Positions 35,404 through 44,196 of a stretch of DNA of 64,000 bases are shown in pieces. The notes beneath the pieces were generated by a model. That model did not search any database, had not been told where the DNA came from, and saw only the letters and a list, made by a program, of their open reading frames with translations. Origin of the DNA: Jejuia sp049889775 (GTDB lineage: Bacteria; Bacteroidota; Bacteroidia; Flavobacteriales; Flavobacteriaceae); assembly GCA_049889775.1 (NCBI GenBank), contig JBMHCT010000021.1, positions 1 through 64,000 on the forward strand, given 5' to 3'. The translations under genes were made by a program, and so were the position numbers. Positions within the stretch are counted from its first letter, which is position 1. Each line of letters starts with the position of its first letter.

Positions 35404-36123
35404 TTGAAGAAACCACTAAAAACCTATTTCAATTGGAGTTCTGGTAAAGACTCTGCTTTGGCTCTCTATCATCTTTTACAGAATGACACTTACACTGTTG
35501 ACGCACTTGTTACAACCGTAAATTCTCATTACAACCGCGTATCTATGCATGGGTTAAGGAAAGAATTGCTGATTGCCCAAACCAATGCTCTAGATATTCC
35601 AGCAAGCCTAATTGAGCTTCCAGAAATGCCAAGTATGGATGTGTATGAGCAAATAATGAATAAAACAGTTTCCAGACTAAAGTCGGAAGGGTTTACACAT
35701 TCAGCTTTTGGTGACATTTTTTTAGAGGATTTGCGAAAGTACCGCGAAGGGCAACTGGCAAAACAGGGATTTCAAGCTGTATTCCCAATCTGGAAAAGGG
35801 ACACTAAAGAACTTCTAAACGAATTTTTAGACTTAGGTTTTAAAACCATAATTGTTTGTGCTAATTCAAAATATTTTGATGAAAATTTTGTTGGTACTGT
35901 TATAGATAAACATTTTATTGATAATCTTCCTGAAGGTGTCGATCCATGCGGCGAAAATGGCGAATTCCACACCTTTTGTTTTGATGGGCCTATTTTTAAA
36001 GAACCTATTGAATTTACAATTGGTGAAAAAGTGTATCGAGAATACGACCATCCGAATACAGACGATTCTATTTGTGATTCAGATAAATATGGGGTTTGGT
36101 ATTGTGATTTAATTCCAAAATAA
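35404..36123 (+). CDS. Dph6-like ATP pyrophosphatase
   Basis: 239 residues starting at TTG (35404). The PP-loop motif WSSGKDSALALYHL opens the protein; HGLRKELL near 49 and GDIFLEDLRKYRE near 102 are typical of the diphthine-ammonia ligase family. Bacteria have no diphthamide, so the bacterial members must adenylate and amidate or modify something else; the substrate is unknown. It may share a transcript with the S41 protease and ends at the hairpin at 36127-36159. Confidence 0.85.
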   Translation: MKKPLKTYFNWSSGKDSALALYHLLQNDTYTVDALVTTVNSHYNRVSMHGLRKELLIAQTNALDIPASLIELPEMPSMDVYEQIMNKTVSRLKSEGFTHSAFGDIFLEDLRKYREGQLAKQGFQAVFPIWKRDTKELLNEFLDLGFKTIIVCANSKYFDENFVGTVIDKHFIDNLPEGVDPCGENGEFHTFCFDGPIFKEPIEFTIGEKVYREYDHPNTDDSICDSDKYGVWYCDLIPK

Positions 36124-36126
36124 AAA

Positions 36127-36159
36127 AGACCTCACAGGTTCTAAAAACCTGTGAGGTCT
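36127..36159. terminator. Perfect 14-bp palindrome, terminator-like
   Basis: Arms AGACCTCACAGGTT (36127-36140) and AACCTGTGAGGTCT (36146-36159) flank a 5-base loop, starting 3 bases after the stop of the Dph6-like gene. There is no T-run after it, so it may be a dispersed hairpin repeat serving as a 3' end rather than a classical terminator. Confidence 0.65.
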
Positions 36160-36169
36160 AACAATACTT

Positions 36170-36196
36170 GTCATTCTGAACTTGATTCAAAATCCA
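36170..36196 (+). repeat. GTCATTCTGAACTTG repeat, copy 1
   Basis: A short dispersed sequence reading GTCATTCTGAACTTGATTCA. Related copies lie at 57307-57331 (other strand, inside mtaB) and 58651-58677. Confidence 0.6.
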
Positions 36197-36245
36197 CACC
36201 TAAATTATGAGCACCTTAAACAAGTTCTGGGTAACAGATTACTGT

Positions 36246-38117
36246 TTATAAATTCAAGTTCAAACCTAAATTCACATTTCTACCTCTGGTAGTGTACCCC
36301 AGAATCTCAAAGTACTCTTCATTAAAGAGATTGGTAATGTTCGCAAAAACTTTCACCTTGTTTTTTATGAGTTTATGACTTAAATATAAGTCAATTAAAG
36401 AGTAGGCGCTTAAATCTTCATTTGTAAATGTTGAGAAATTTGTATCCGTGCGTTTTCCAACAAATTGATAGTTTAAAGACGCGAAGGTATTCTCGCCAAT
36501 ATTATAACCTATACTTGCATTTGTTTTATGCTTTGGTATTCTCAATCGCACACCGTCTTTAACCTCAGTAAACGTATAATTAGCAGATAACGATAAATTG
36601 TCAATTAAATCCACTTGTGCCTCTATCTCAATACCATGTACAGTAGCATCCGTTAAAGCATTCTCATATGCCGAAGTAAAAATAATGGTATGTACTTCCT
36701 TTCTATTGAAATATACACCGTTCAAGCGTATACCTTTTTTTGTATTATATTCCACTCCACCTTCAATAATAGTATTCTCCTCAGGTTTCAAATCAGGGTT
36801 TGCCCCAAAAAACCCGAACAATTGTGATAGGTTTGGTGCAATGAACGACGTAGCATAAGATCCAAAAACTTTAGCATAACCTTCATTAACCGAAACACTA
36901 TATGAAGGATTCAAATTATACACAAAATGAGAACCATATTCGCTATGATTATTCAATCTACCACCTGCATTTAAGTTCAAACCAAACTCTGAAACATATA
37001 CTATATTTAAATACGGATCGGTGTTTGTAAAACTTTCTTCGTCAGCAAAAACACTCTTATAATCCCCATAATTTAAACCAACAATGGTATAAAATTTATT
37101 GTTGAAGTTATATTTATTAAAGGCATCAATCACATAACTATCCGCTTCATTTATCGAGCCGAAAGCTGAAATAGTTTCTCTATCAATTTTTGTGTAGGCA
37201 GCATTTACCTGAAAACTTCCATTTTTGTAAGTGACTTTTGGTGAAATACCAACACGTTTTTGTTGCGTGATGTACTCGTCATCTGTATCGGCAAAAGCAA
37301 AGGATGGAGGAGGAAATCCGTCTATATCTGTTTTAAATCTATCTAAGCTCGCGTAAGCCGTGAGCTCAAAATTATCACAGAATTCATAACCTAATTTTAG
37401 ATTGGTATTGTATCGAGAAAACGGATCTTTCTCTGGAGTCTCGGACTTGGCTGCAGATAACCCATCTACAAACTGATTTCCAAAACTTGCCAAATACGAG
37501 AATCTGTTCAAAGTACCATTTACCGATACATTATTTGTAAAGCTGGCGCCGTTATAATTTAAATCATCTTGTGTTTGATTTGTGCCAACTACCGATAAGA
37601 AATTTCCAGAAATTTTGTCTTTAGAAACTTTTTTGGTCATGATATTTATAACCGCAGTAGCCGCAGCATTTCCATATAACGTACTGGCAGCTCCTTTTAT
37701 AATTTCGATAGATTCAATTGTATTTAAATCCATTAATCTCAAATCGAATTCATTATTTACCAATGAAGGATCATTTAGTTGCACGCCATCAACAAGTAAC
37801 AACACTTGTCTGTTATTGCCCCCTCGAACAAAACTAGAAATATTCTGTCCAGCTACACTTCTACTGCCGTTAATTTCAATACCACTTTTGGTATTTATTA
37901 AATCTGTAAGTGTTCTCCCTTGGTTTCTTTCAATTTCCTTTTGAGAAATTTTGATAACGGTTTTACCTGAATTTTCACGTTTCAATTCAAAACGAGAATC
38001 TGAAATAACAACTTCATCAAGTTGTTCCACTTTTGTTGAATCTACAGTCTGTTCCTGTGCAAATCCAAACATCGATATACCAAAACACAGTACACCAATT
38101 ACATTTGTTTTTTTCAT
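36246..38117 (-). CDS. btuB: TonB-dependent vitamin B12 receptor
   Basis: 623 residues with a signal peptide ending GFAQ. The plug domain (about 30-150) starts with LDEVVISDSRFE and includes LLVDGVQLNDPS near 110 and IEIIKGAASTLYGN near 138. The barrel follows and ends in a terminal strand NVNLGLNLNL. It imports cobalamin across the outer membrane with TonB energy. Assignment to B12 rests on length, plug motifs and, strongly, on the cobalamin riboswitch upstream and the btuFCD genes divergent from it. Confidence 0.9.
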   Translation of the reverse strand: MKKTNVIGVLCFGISMFGFAQEQTVDSTKVEQLDEVVISDSRFELKRENSGKTVIKISQKEIERNQGRTLTDLINTKSGIEINGSRSVAGQNISSFVRGGNNRQVLLLVDGVQLNDPSLVNNEFDLRLMDLNTIESIEIIKGAASTLYGNAAATAVINIMTKKVSKDKISGNFLSVVGTNQTQDDLNYNGASFTNNVSVNGTLNRFSYLASFGNQFVDGLSAAKSETPEKDPFSRYNTNLKLGYEFCDNFELTAYASLDRFKTDIDGFPPPSFAFADTDDEYITQQKRVGISPKVTYKNGSFQVNAAYTKIDRETISAFGSINEADSYVIDAFNKYNFNNKFYTIVGLNYGDYKSVFADEESFTNTDPYLNIVYVSEFGLNLNAGGRLNNHSEYGSHFVYNLNPSYSVSVNEGYAKVFGSYATSFIAPNLSQLFGFFGANPDLKPEENTIIEGGVEYNTKKGIRLNGVYFNRKEVHTIIFTSAYENALTDATVHGIEIEAQVDLIDNLSLSANYTFTEVKDGVRLRIPKHKTNASIGYNIGENTFASLNYQFVGKRTDTNFSTFTNEDLSAYSLIDLYLSHKLIKNKVKVFANITNLFNEEYFEILGYTTRGRNVNLGLNLNL

Positions 38118-38220
38118 TTTAATGAATAATTACTCGAGAATCGCATGGATTATCATACGATATATTATTCATGAATCGAATTAACAGCAATAAAACTATC
38201 CTTTAGTATTTCTACTTCAA

Positions 38221-38250
38221 AATAAAAAACACCATAGCTAAGGCTATGCT
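38221..38250 (-). terminator. Hairpin with T-run between riboswitch and btuB
   Basis: On the minus strand the stem CATAGC/GCTATG (38233-38248) is followed by GTTTTTTATT (38221-38230). It lies after the riboswitch core and before the btuB start at 38117, so it can act as the regulated terminator. It could instead be a plain leader hairpin. Confidence 0.65.
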
Positions 38251-38357
38251 TTATTTTTCTTTTTCGCCTGAACAACAAAATTTCTAGTTTTCTTTTCTGC
38301 GAATTCAATTAATGACTAACATCAACTTTTATCCCGAAAGTTTAACTTATTTGTTTG

Positions 38358-38554
38358 AATTTGGCAGGTCTCCTGACTTGCTCTACCTTATTTTACCTTC
38401 CCATCAATATGAATTATGACAGTGGTTAGAAGAAAATAACGCCTCTTTCAAAAAGAGATGCCCAATCAAGTTGAGCATAGAACTTACAGTTGCGGGAACA
38501 GTTCTGGATTTTCACCAGATTCCCTTTTAATCATCATTTTCGTTAAACCAATTT
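38358..38554 (-). promoter_or_regulatory. Cobalamin (AdoCbl) riboswitch
   Basis: Read on the minus strand it shows the conserved parts in order: GGGAATCTGGTGAAAATCCA with its hairpin, ACTGTTCCCGCAACTGTAA, CCACTG, GATGGGAAGG, and AGTCAGGAGACCTGCC at the 3' end (38363-38378). Weak P1 pairing is possible between 38548-38554 and 38358-38364. It sits in the 5' leader of btuB. When cobalamin is bound, btuB expression should fall. Confidence 0.93.
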
Positions 38555-38599
38555 ACTTGGTTGCTCATTAAAACGAATTTGATAAACCTAAATTCATTT

Positions 38600-38607
38600 C
38601 AAAAGTA
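38600..38607 (-). promoter_or_regulatory. TACTTTTG -7 box of btuB leader
   Basis: A minus-strand TAnnTTTG match that would start transcription near 38593, just ahead of the riboswitch 5' end. No -33 TTTG is seen at normal spacing. Confidence 0.5.
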
Positions 38608-38648
38608 AACAATCCCTTTAATGTTTATATTAAAACTTCAAATAATAT

Positions 38649-38656
38649 TACTTTTG
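38649..38656 (+). promoter_or_regulatory. TACTTTTG -7 box of btuFCD
   Basis: A plus-strand TAnnTTTG match 21 bases before the TTG start of btuF. The resulting leader is too short to hold a riboswitch. Confidence 0.5.
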
Positions 38657-38676
38657 AATGGATTAAAAATTCAATA

Positions 38677-39828
38677 TTGAAGAAGCTCACGTTACTTTTT
38701 ATTTTTTTCATCTCTTTTGCCTGTAAAGAGGATAAAGGCATTAATAGAAAACTGCCATCTTTGAAAGTTGAGCATATCAAATTAAAATATGCAAAGGGGT
38801 TTTCGATTACAAATTACGAAACACATAAAGTTCTAGAGATTAAACACCCTTGGCCAAAAACCAAAAAAACATACAGATATGTCCTTTCTATGATAAATAT
38901 GGAAGCACCAAAAGAGCTAAGCGGTCAATATGACTTTTTTAATGTTGATATAGAAACTCCGATAAAAAAAGTTGTAGTTACTTCTACCACCCATCTTCCA
39001 GCATTAGAGCTTTTAAATGTTGAAAAAACACTGGTTGGGTTTCCAGGAACAGATTATGTGTCTTCTGAAAAAATTAGGGCCCAAATCGATAATGGTAACA
39101 TAAGAGAATTAGGAAAAAATGAAGGCTTGAACACCGAGGTTTTGCTGGAAATAAATCCTGACGTTGTTGTTGCTTTTGGAATTGAAGGCGGCAATCGTTC
39201 ACTTGAAACCATTCAAAAATCTGGAATTCCAGTAATTTTCAATGGCGACTGGGTAGAAAATTCCCCGCTAGCCAAAGCAGAATGGATAAAGTTTTTTGGT
39301 GTACTTTTTAACAAGGAAAAGAAAGCAGATTCTATTTTTAATCAAATTGAAAAAGATTATCTTGAAGCAAAAGCACTTGCCAAAAAAGTAGCATCAAAAC
39401 CAACCGTTTTAAGTGGAGCAATGCACAGTGATATTTGGTATTTGCCAAATGGCACAAGTACTGAAGCACAACTTTTAAAAGACGCCAACGTCAACTATCT
39501 ATGGGGTGACACCAAAGGTGCAGGTAGCTTAAAACTAAATTTTGAATCGGTTTTTGTAAAGGCGAAAACTGCTGAAATCTGGTTAAGTCCGTCCAACTAT
39601 TCAAGTTATGAGAATCTTAAAAATGGTAACGAAAATCACATACAATTTGATGCATTTCAAAATAAAAACATATTCACATTTAATAACACCATGGGTGCTA
39701 CAGGTGGTGTAATGTATTATGAATTGGGCATGACCAGACCAGATTTAGTACTTAAAGATATCATCAAAATTTGTCACCCCGAATTATTAAAGGATTACTC
39801 TACTTTTTTCTTTAAACCTTTACCTTAA
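38677..39828 (+). CDS. btuF: BtuF-like ABC transporter binding lipoprotein
   Basis: 383 residues from a TTG start at 38677, chosen because it gives a lipoprotein signal (FFISFAC). The body matches the helical-backbone metal/cobalamin binding fold: KVVVTSTTHLPALELLN near 105, LVGFPGTDYVSSEK near 126, INPDVVVAFG near 160, and a late GATGGVMYYELG near 345. It delivers cobalamin to BtuCD. It lies divergent from btuB and is followed directly by the permease gene. Confidence 0.88.
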   Translation: MKKLTLLFIFFISFACKEDKGINRKLPSLKVEHIKLKYAKGFSITNYETHKVLEIKHPWPKTKKTYRYVLSMINMEAPKELSGQYDFFNVDIETPIKKVVVTSTTHLPALELLNVEKTLVGFPGTDYVSSEKIRAQIDNGNIRELGKNEGLNTEVLLEINPDVVVAFGIEGGNRSLETIQKSGIPVIFNGDWVENSPLAKAEWIKFFGVLFNKEKKADSIFNQIEKDYLEAKALAKKVASKPTVLSGAMHSDIWYLPNGTSTEAQLLKDANVNYLWGDTKGAGSLKLNFESVFVKAKTAEIWLSPSNYSSYENLKNGNENHIQFDAFQNKNIFTFNNTMGATGGVMYYELGMTRPDLVLKDIIKICHPELLKDYSTFFFKPLP

Positions 39829-40860
39829 TTGACACATACAAAAACATATCGCACTCAATTTATGGTTCTATTAGCCATTCTGTTGATTTGTTTCTTGGTA
39901 AATATTAGTTTAGGTTCAGTATCCATTCCACTAAAAGATATTTTCAATAGCTTAATTGGAAACTCCACCGAACAAGAAACTTGGCAAACCATTATTCAAA
40001 ATTATCGCTTACCCAAAGCGTTAACGGCTATTATTGTAGGTTCAGGATTAGGGATTTCAGGGTTGTTAATGCAGACCCTATTTAGAAATCCATTAGCAGG
40101 CCCTTTTGTCTTAGGCATAAGTTCTGGGGCAAGTTTAGGTGTTGCATTAGTCTTTTTAGGATCTGGTATTTTTGGTGGTGTAATGGCGTCACTTTTCGTT
40201 TCAAAATGGGGCATTGTTATTGCAGCAAGTTTAGGGAGTTTTTTAGTGCTATTGGCAGTTTTAGCTGTATCCGTAAAAGTAAGAGATACAATGGCCATAT
40301 TAATTATCGGTTTAATGTTTGCAAGCATTACCTCTGCAATTGTTAGTGTACTGTCCTATTTTGGTTCTGCAGAACAGTTACAACAATATATCTTTTGGGG
40401 GTTTGGTAGTTTAGGTAACTTGACTTGGCAAGACATCTGGATTTTATTACTAATTTATGGACTAGGGATTTTACTATCGATAGTTTCTTTAAAATCACTA
40501 AACACTCTGCTTCTGGGTGAAAATTATGCAAAAAGCTTAGGGCTAAATATCAAACAAAGCCGATTTACAATTATAATTGCCACAAGTTTATTAGCTGGCA
40601 CTATTACTGCCTTTACAGGACCGATTGCATTTATCGGTCTAGCAATTCCACATATTACCCGCCAAGTATTTAATACTTCAAATCATAAACTTTTATTGCC
40701 AGCGGTATTTTTGTTTGGAGCTATCGTAATGTTAATTTGTGATAGTATATCTCAATTACCAAATTCTGATTTCATCTTACCAATAAATGTTATAACGTCG
40801 TTGGTTGGCGCCCCAGTGGTGATTTGGCTATTAGTTAGAAAACAAAAAATGATATTTTAA
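39829..40860 (+). CDS. btuC: BtuC-like ABC transporter permease
   Basis: 343 residues, FecCD family, about ten membrane helices. The start is TTG immediately after the btuF stop. Typical elements: YRLPKALTAIIVGSGLGISG near 58, RNPLAGPFVLGISSGAS near 85, FIGLAIPHITRQ near 268. Cobalamin as substrate is inferred from the locus; the family also carries iron siderophores. Confidence 0.9.
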   Translation: MTHTKTYRTQFMVLLAILLICFLVNISLGSVSIPLKDIFNSLIGNSTEQETWQTIIQNYRLPKALTAIIVGSGLGISGLLMQTLFRNPLAGPFVLGISSGASLGVALVFLGSGIFGGVMASLFVSKWGIVIAASLGSFLVLLAVLAVSVKVRDTMAILIIGLMFASITSAIVSVLSYFGSAEQLQQYIFWGFGSLGNLTWQDIWILLLIYGLGILLSIVSLKSLNTLLLGENYAKSLGLNIKQSRFTIIIATSLLAGTITAFTGPIAFIGLAIPHITRQVFNTSNHKLLLPAVFLFGAIVMLICDSISQLPNSDFILPINVITSLVGAPVVIWLLVRKQKMIF

Positions 40861-40870
40861 TAGCTAGAAG

Positions 40871-41665
40871 ATGAAAGAAAAGCAAAAAAATATCGTTTTA
40901 AAAACCACCAATTTAGCCATTGGCTATAGCACTAAAGCGACCAAAACCATTGTAGCTTCAGGTATTGATATTTCTTTAAAAAAAGGAGAGCTTATTGGAT
41001 TGGCAGGTGCGAATGGTATCGGAAAATCAACGCTTTTGCGGACACTTACAAAAGTTCAGGATCCATTAGAAGGTGATATTTTTATTAATGAATCCAATTT
41101 AAAAAACTATTCTTCTCTCGATTTAGCCAAGGTATTAAGTTTAGTGCTAACAGAACCAGTGGCTTCAAAAAACTTATCTGTTTTTGAGCTAGTTGCTCTC
41201 GGACGTCAACCATATACCAATTGGATTGGTAATCTTTCAAAAGAAGATATTGACATTACGAATAATGCCATTGCGCAAGTTAATATCGAGCATCTGAAAT
41301 ACAAAAAATGTTTTGAACTCAGTGATGGGCAATTGCAAAATGTAATGATTGCCCGAGCCTTAGCTCAGGATACGGACATCATTATTTTAGATGAACCGAC
41401 GACCCATTTGGATATGTACCATAAAGCCTATATTTTGAAACTGCTTCAAAAACTAGCGAAAGAAACGGGAAAGACCATTCTATTTTCATCACACGAAATA
41501 GATTTAGCGATTCAACTTTGTGATACTCTCATTGTAATGACTGAAAACGGAGTCGTGGCCGACCAACCATGCAATCTTATTTCCAAAGGTGTTTTTGAAC
41601 AATTATTCCCAAAGGATTTGATTGCTTTTGATGAAACAACGGGGAGTTTCAGAGTGAAAAAATAA
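40871..41665 (+). CDS. btuD: BtuD-like ABC transporter ATP-binding protein
   Basis: 264 residues. Walker A GANGIGKST near residue 46, signature LSDGQLQ near 150 (the usual LSGGQ has Asp in place of one Gly), Walker B IIILDEPTTHLD near 171, H-loop SSHEID. It starts 10 bases after btuC and completes the btuFCD operon. The first 15 residues are a short extension. Confidence 0.9.
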   Translation: MKEKQKNIVLKTTNLAIGYSTKATKTIVASGIDISLKKGELIGLAGANGIGKSTLLRTLTKVQDPLEGDIFINESNLKNYSSLDLAKVLSLVLTEPVASKNLSVFELVALGRQPYTNWIGNLSKEDIDITNNAIAQVNIEHLKYKKCFELSDGQLQNVMIARALAQDTDIIILDEPTTHLDMYHKAYILKLLQKLAKETGKTILFSSHEIDLAIQLCDTLIVMTENGVVADQPCNLISKGVFEQLFPKDLIAFDETTGSFRVKK

Positions 41666-41729
41666 TACTTCTTTATAACTCAAATTAATTTGTACTTTCA
41701 CCTCATTTTTCAATCAGCTTATAGCATCC

Positions 41730-44144
41730 ATGAAATATATCTTATTAGCAGTTTTACTGCTTTATATTAACACATCTTTTGCCCAAACGGAAATTATCAT
41801 TACAGGACAAGTTTATGACGAATCAACCCAAGAACCACTACCATATTCTAACGTTTCAGTATTAACAAGAGATAATGATATAGTTACTGGAACAATAAGT
41901 GATGACTTTGGAGTTTTCGTTATTAGAGGTATTGACCAAGGGGATTATACTATCAAAATTTCAAACCTTGGGAATGAAACATTTCTTAAGAATATTTTAA
42001 TTGGAGAATTAAATAAAAATTATGATTTAGGGAAAATATATCTTAAACCATCTTTAACCAATTTAGATGAAGTTACCATCACAGCACAAAAACAGGAAGT
42101 ATCTAAAAACTTAGATAAAAAAACTTTCAATTTAGATAACAATATTGCACAATCTGGGGGTTCTATTATGGATGCTATGAAAGCAATGCCCAGTGTATCT
42201 TTTGATCAAAATGGAAAAGTAATTTTACGAGGTAGTGACAAAGTAATTGTTTTAATTGACGGGAAACAATCTAGCCTGACAGGGTTCGGGAATCAGAAGG
42301 GGCTGGATAACATTCCAGCTTCTAATATTGAAAGGATTGAAATAATCAACAATCCGTCTGCTAAATATGATGCTAATGGAATGGTGGGAATTATAAATAT
42401 TGTTTACAAAAAAAACAAACAAGAAGGGGTAAACGGCAGTATTGGTTTTAATTACGGATTGGGGGCATTATCTAAACGAAGGGCTGATTTACCGACAGAT
42501 TTAGGCAGCTTCTCGCCTACTCCAAAGTACATTCCTAGTTTAGATTTAAGTTATAAAAAGAATAAAATTGAGACCTTTTTCCAATCAGAAATTCTATTTC
42601 AAGAAAAATTACCCAATAATGAGTTCACAACACGTTTTTATAATAATGGAGATATAATAGCGTCGCAAGTTGCTGAAAACAGGGAACAAACACATTATAT
42701 TCTTAAAGGTGGAATAAATTATAACATTGATACCAAAAACAGTATTTCCTTTTCTGGTATTTATGATTGGGAGTCTCATGTAGATACATCACAAGTGGCC
42801 TATATTAACGAGTTAACAAAACAAAGAAATAGATATATTACTTGGAATGAAGAGGAAATCACTGGTTTTATAAATTTCATATTAAATTACAAACACAAGT
42901 TTAACCAGGCCGGTCATTACATTGAAACCAGCGTTCAATACTCTAAAGCTTGGGAAGATGAAACCTATTTTATCAATGATAGTTCTTCTGTTAGAACTAA
43001 TGGAAGAGATATTACAAGCGTATTAGGAACTGAACATACAACAAGTATTAAAGTCGACTATGTTAAACCTTTATCTTCAGGGAGATTAGAAAGTGGAGTA
43101 AAAATACAATCTAGAAACCTACCTGTTGATTATGAGCAGATTAGAGGCGATAATTCAATCTTGTATTCCGGTCTAGGAACGTTTTCAAAATGGAAAGAAG
43201 ATATTTATGCTGGATATTTAGGGTGGATTCATGAAAAAGAAAAGTATAGTATAGAAGGTGGACTACGAGCTGAATATACCAATGTAAAATATAGTATTGA
43301 TCCAAATAATACCTATTACAATAAAAATGATGCCTATGACTATTTTAGGCTATTCCCAAATGTTAGGGTAAGTTATAAATTCAACCCCAAAAACTCTATC
43401 TCAATATTTTACAACCAACGTGTTGACAGGCCAGGAGAGCCACAACTCAGAATATACCCAAAATCTGATGATCAAGAATTAGTTAAAGTTGGTAATCCAT
43501 ATTTGAGACCTCAGTTTACAAATTCTGGTGAGATTGGTTATAAAACCAAATGGTCTTCCGGTTCCTTATATTTAGCAGGCTACTACAGAAACATTGAAGA
43601 CCCGTATAGACGCGTTTTTACAGAAGATGAAACCATTACTGAATACGATGTGGTATTAAAAAGTTATGCGAATACAGGAAGGGCCACAAATACAGGTTTA
43701 GAATTGGTTTTCAATCAAAACATAAGTGATTTTTGGAAATTATCTGGAAATATGAATATATACGAAAATAAGATTTTCGATTTCACGGGTACTTTACTTT
43801 TCCCAAATGAACATACATTTACAATTGACAAATCGGCCGATACAGTTTTTGAAGGAAAACTTATTAATACATTTACTTTACCAAACGACTTTAGACTCCA
43901 AGTAACAGGAATTTATATTGGGCCAAGAAATATTCCTCAGGGAAAAGCCTTTGAGAGAAGCTCAATTGATTTTGGGTTGAATAAAAAATTATGGGAGAAA
44001 AAAATGGAATTTAATCTAGCTGTTACAGATATTTTTAATCGCTATGGAATTAAGGAAGAAAATGACGGTAATGGTTTTAGCTCCCTTTATCAAAACTACT
44101 TTGAAACCCAAACCATTCGTGCTGGTGTTAATTACAAATTCTAA
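41730..44144 (+). CDS. TonB receptor-like outer membrane protein with CarboxypepD_reg domain
   Basis: 804 residues with a signal peptide ending SFAQ. A CarboxypepD_reg domain (about 24-105) is followed by a plug (SGGSIMDAMKAMPSVSF near 136, VLIDGKQSS near 170, IEIINNPSAKYDANG near 194) and a large barrel (family OMP_b-brl_3). It follows btuD by 64 bases and may be co-transcribed, but it differs from BtuB and no ligand is indicated. Members of this family often take up peptides or unknown substrates. Confidence 0.85.
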   Translation: MKYILLAVLLLYINTSFAQTEIIITGQVYDESTQEPLPYSNVSVLTRDNDIVTGTISDDFGVFVIRGIDQGDYTIKISNLGNETFLKNILIGELNKNYDLGKIYLKPSLTNLDEVTITAQKQEVSKNLDKKTFNLDNNIAQSGGSIMDAMKAMPSVSFDQNGKVILRGSDKVIVLIDGKQSSLTGFGNQKGLDNIPASNIERIEIINNPSAKYDANGMVGIINIVYKKNKQEGVNGSIGFNYGLGALSKRRADLPTDLGSFSPTPKYIPSLDLSYKKNKIETFFQSEILFQEKLPNNEFTTRFYNNGDIIASQVAENREQTHYILKGGINYNIDTKNSISFSGIYDWESHVDTSQVAYINELTKQRNRYITWNEEEITGFINFILNYKHKFNQAGHYIETSVQYSKAWEDETYFINDSSSVRTNGRDITSVLGTEHTTSIKVDYVKPLSSGRLESGVKIQSRNLPVDYEQIRGDNSILYSGLGTFSKWKEDIYAGYLGWIHEKEKYSIEGGLRAEYTNVKYSIDPNNTYYNKNDAYDYFRLFPNVRVSYKFNPKNSISIFYNQRVDRPGEPQLRIYPKSDDQELVKVGNPYLRPQFTNSGEIGYKTKWSSGSLYLAGYYRNIEDPYRRVFTEDETITEYDVVLKSYANTGRATNTGLELVFNQNISDFWKLSGNMNIYENKIFDFTGTLLFPNEHTFTIDKSADTVFEGKLINTFTLPNDFRLQVTGIYIGPRNIPQGKAFERSSIDFGLNKKLWEKKMEFNLAVTDIFNRYGIKEENDGNGFSSLYQNYFETQTIRAGVNYKF

Positions 44145-44168
44145 AGTTTCTTTTTAAATCAAAAAAAT

Positions 44169-44176
44169 TAACTTTG
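44169..44176 (+). promoter_or_regulatory. TAACTTTG -7 box of rmuC
   Basis: A TAnnTTTG match 21 bases before the rmuC ATG, indicating separate transcription from the TonB receptor gene. Confidence 0.5.
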
Positions 44177-44196
44177 GATAAACATCCTAATTTTAC

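Noticed and set aside
38358..38554. Riboswitch for btuFCD on the plus strand
   Set aside because: All conserved motifs read correctly only on the minus strand, toward btuB.
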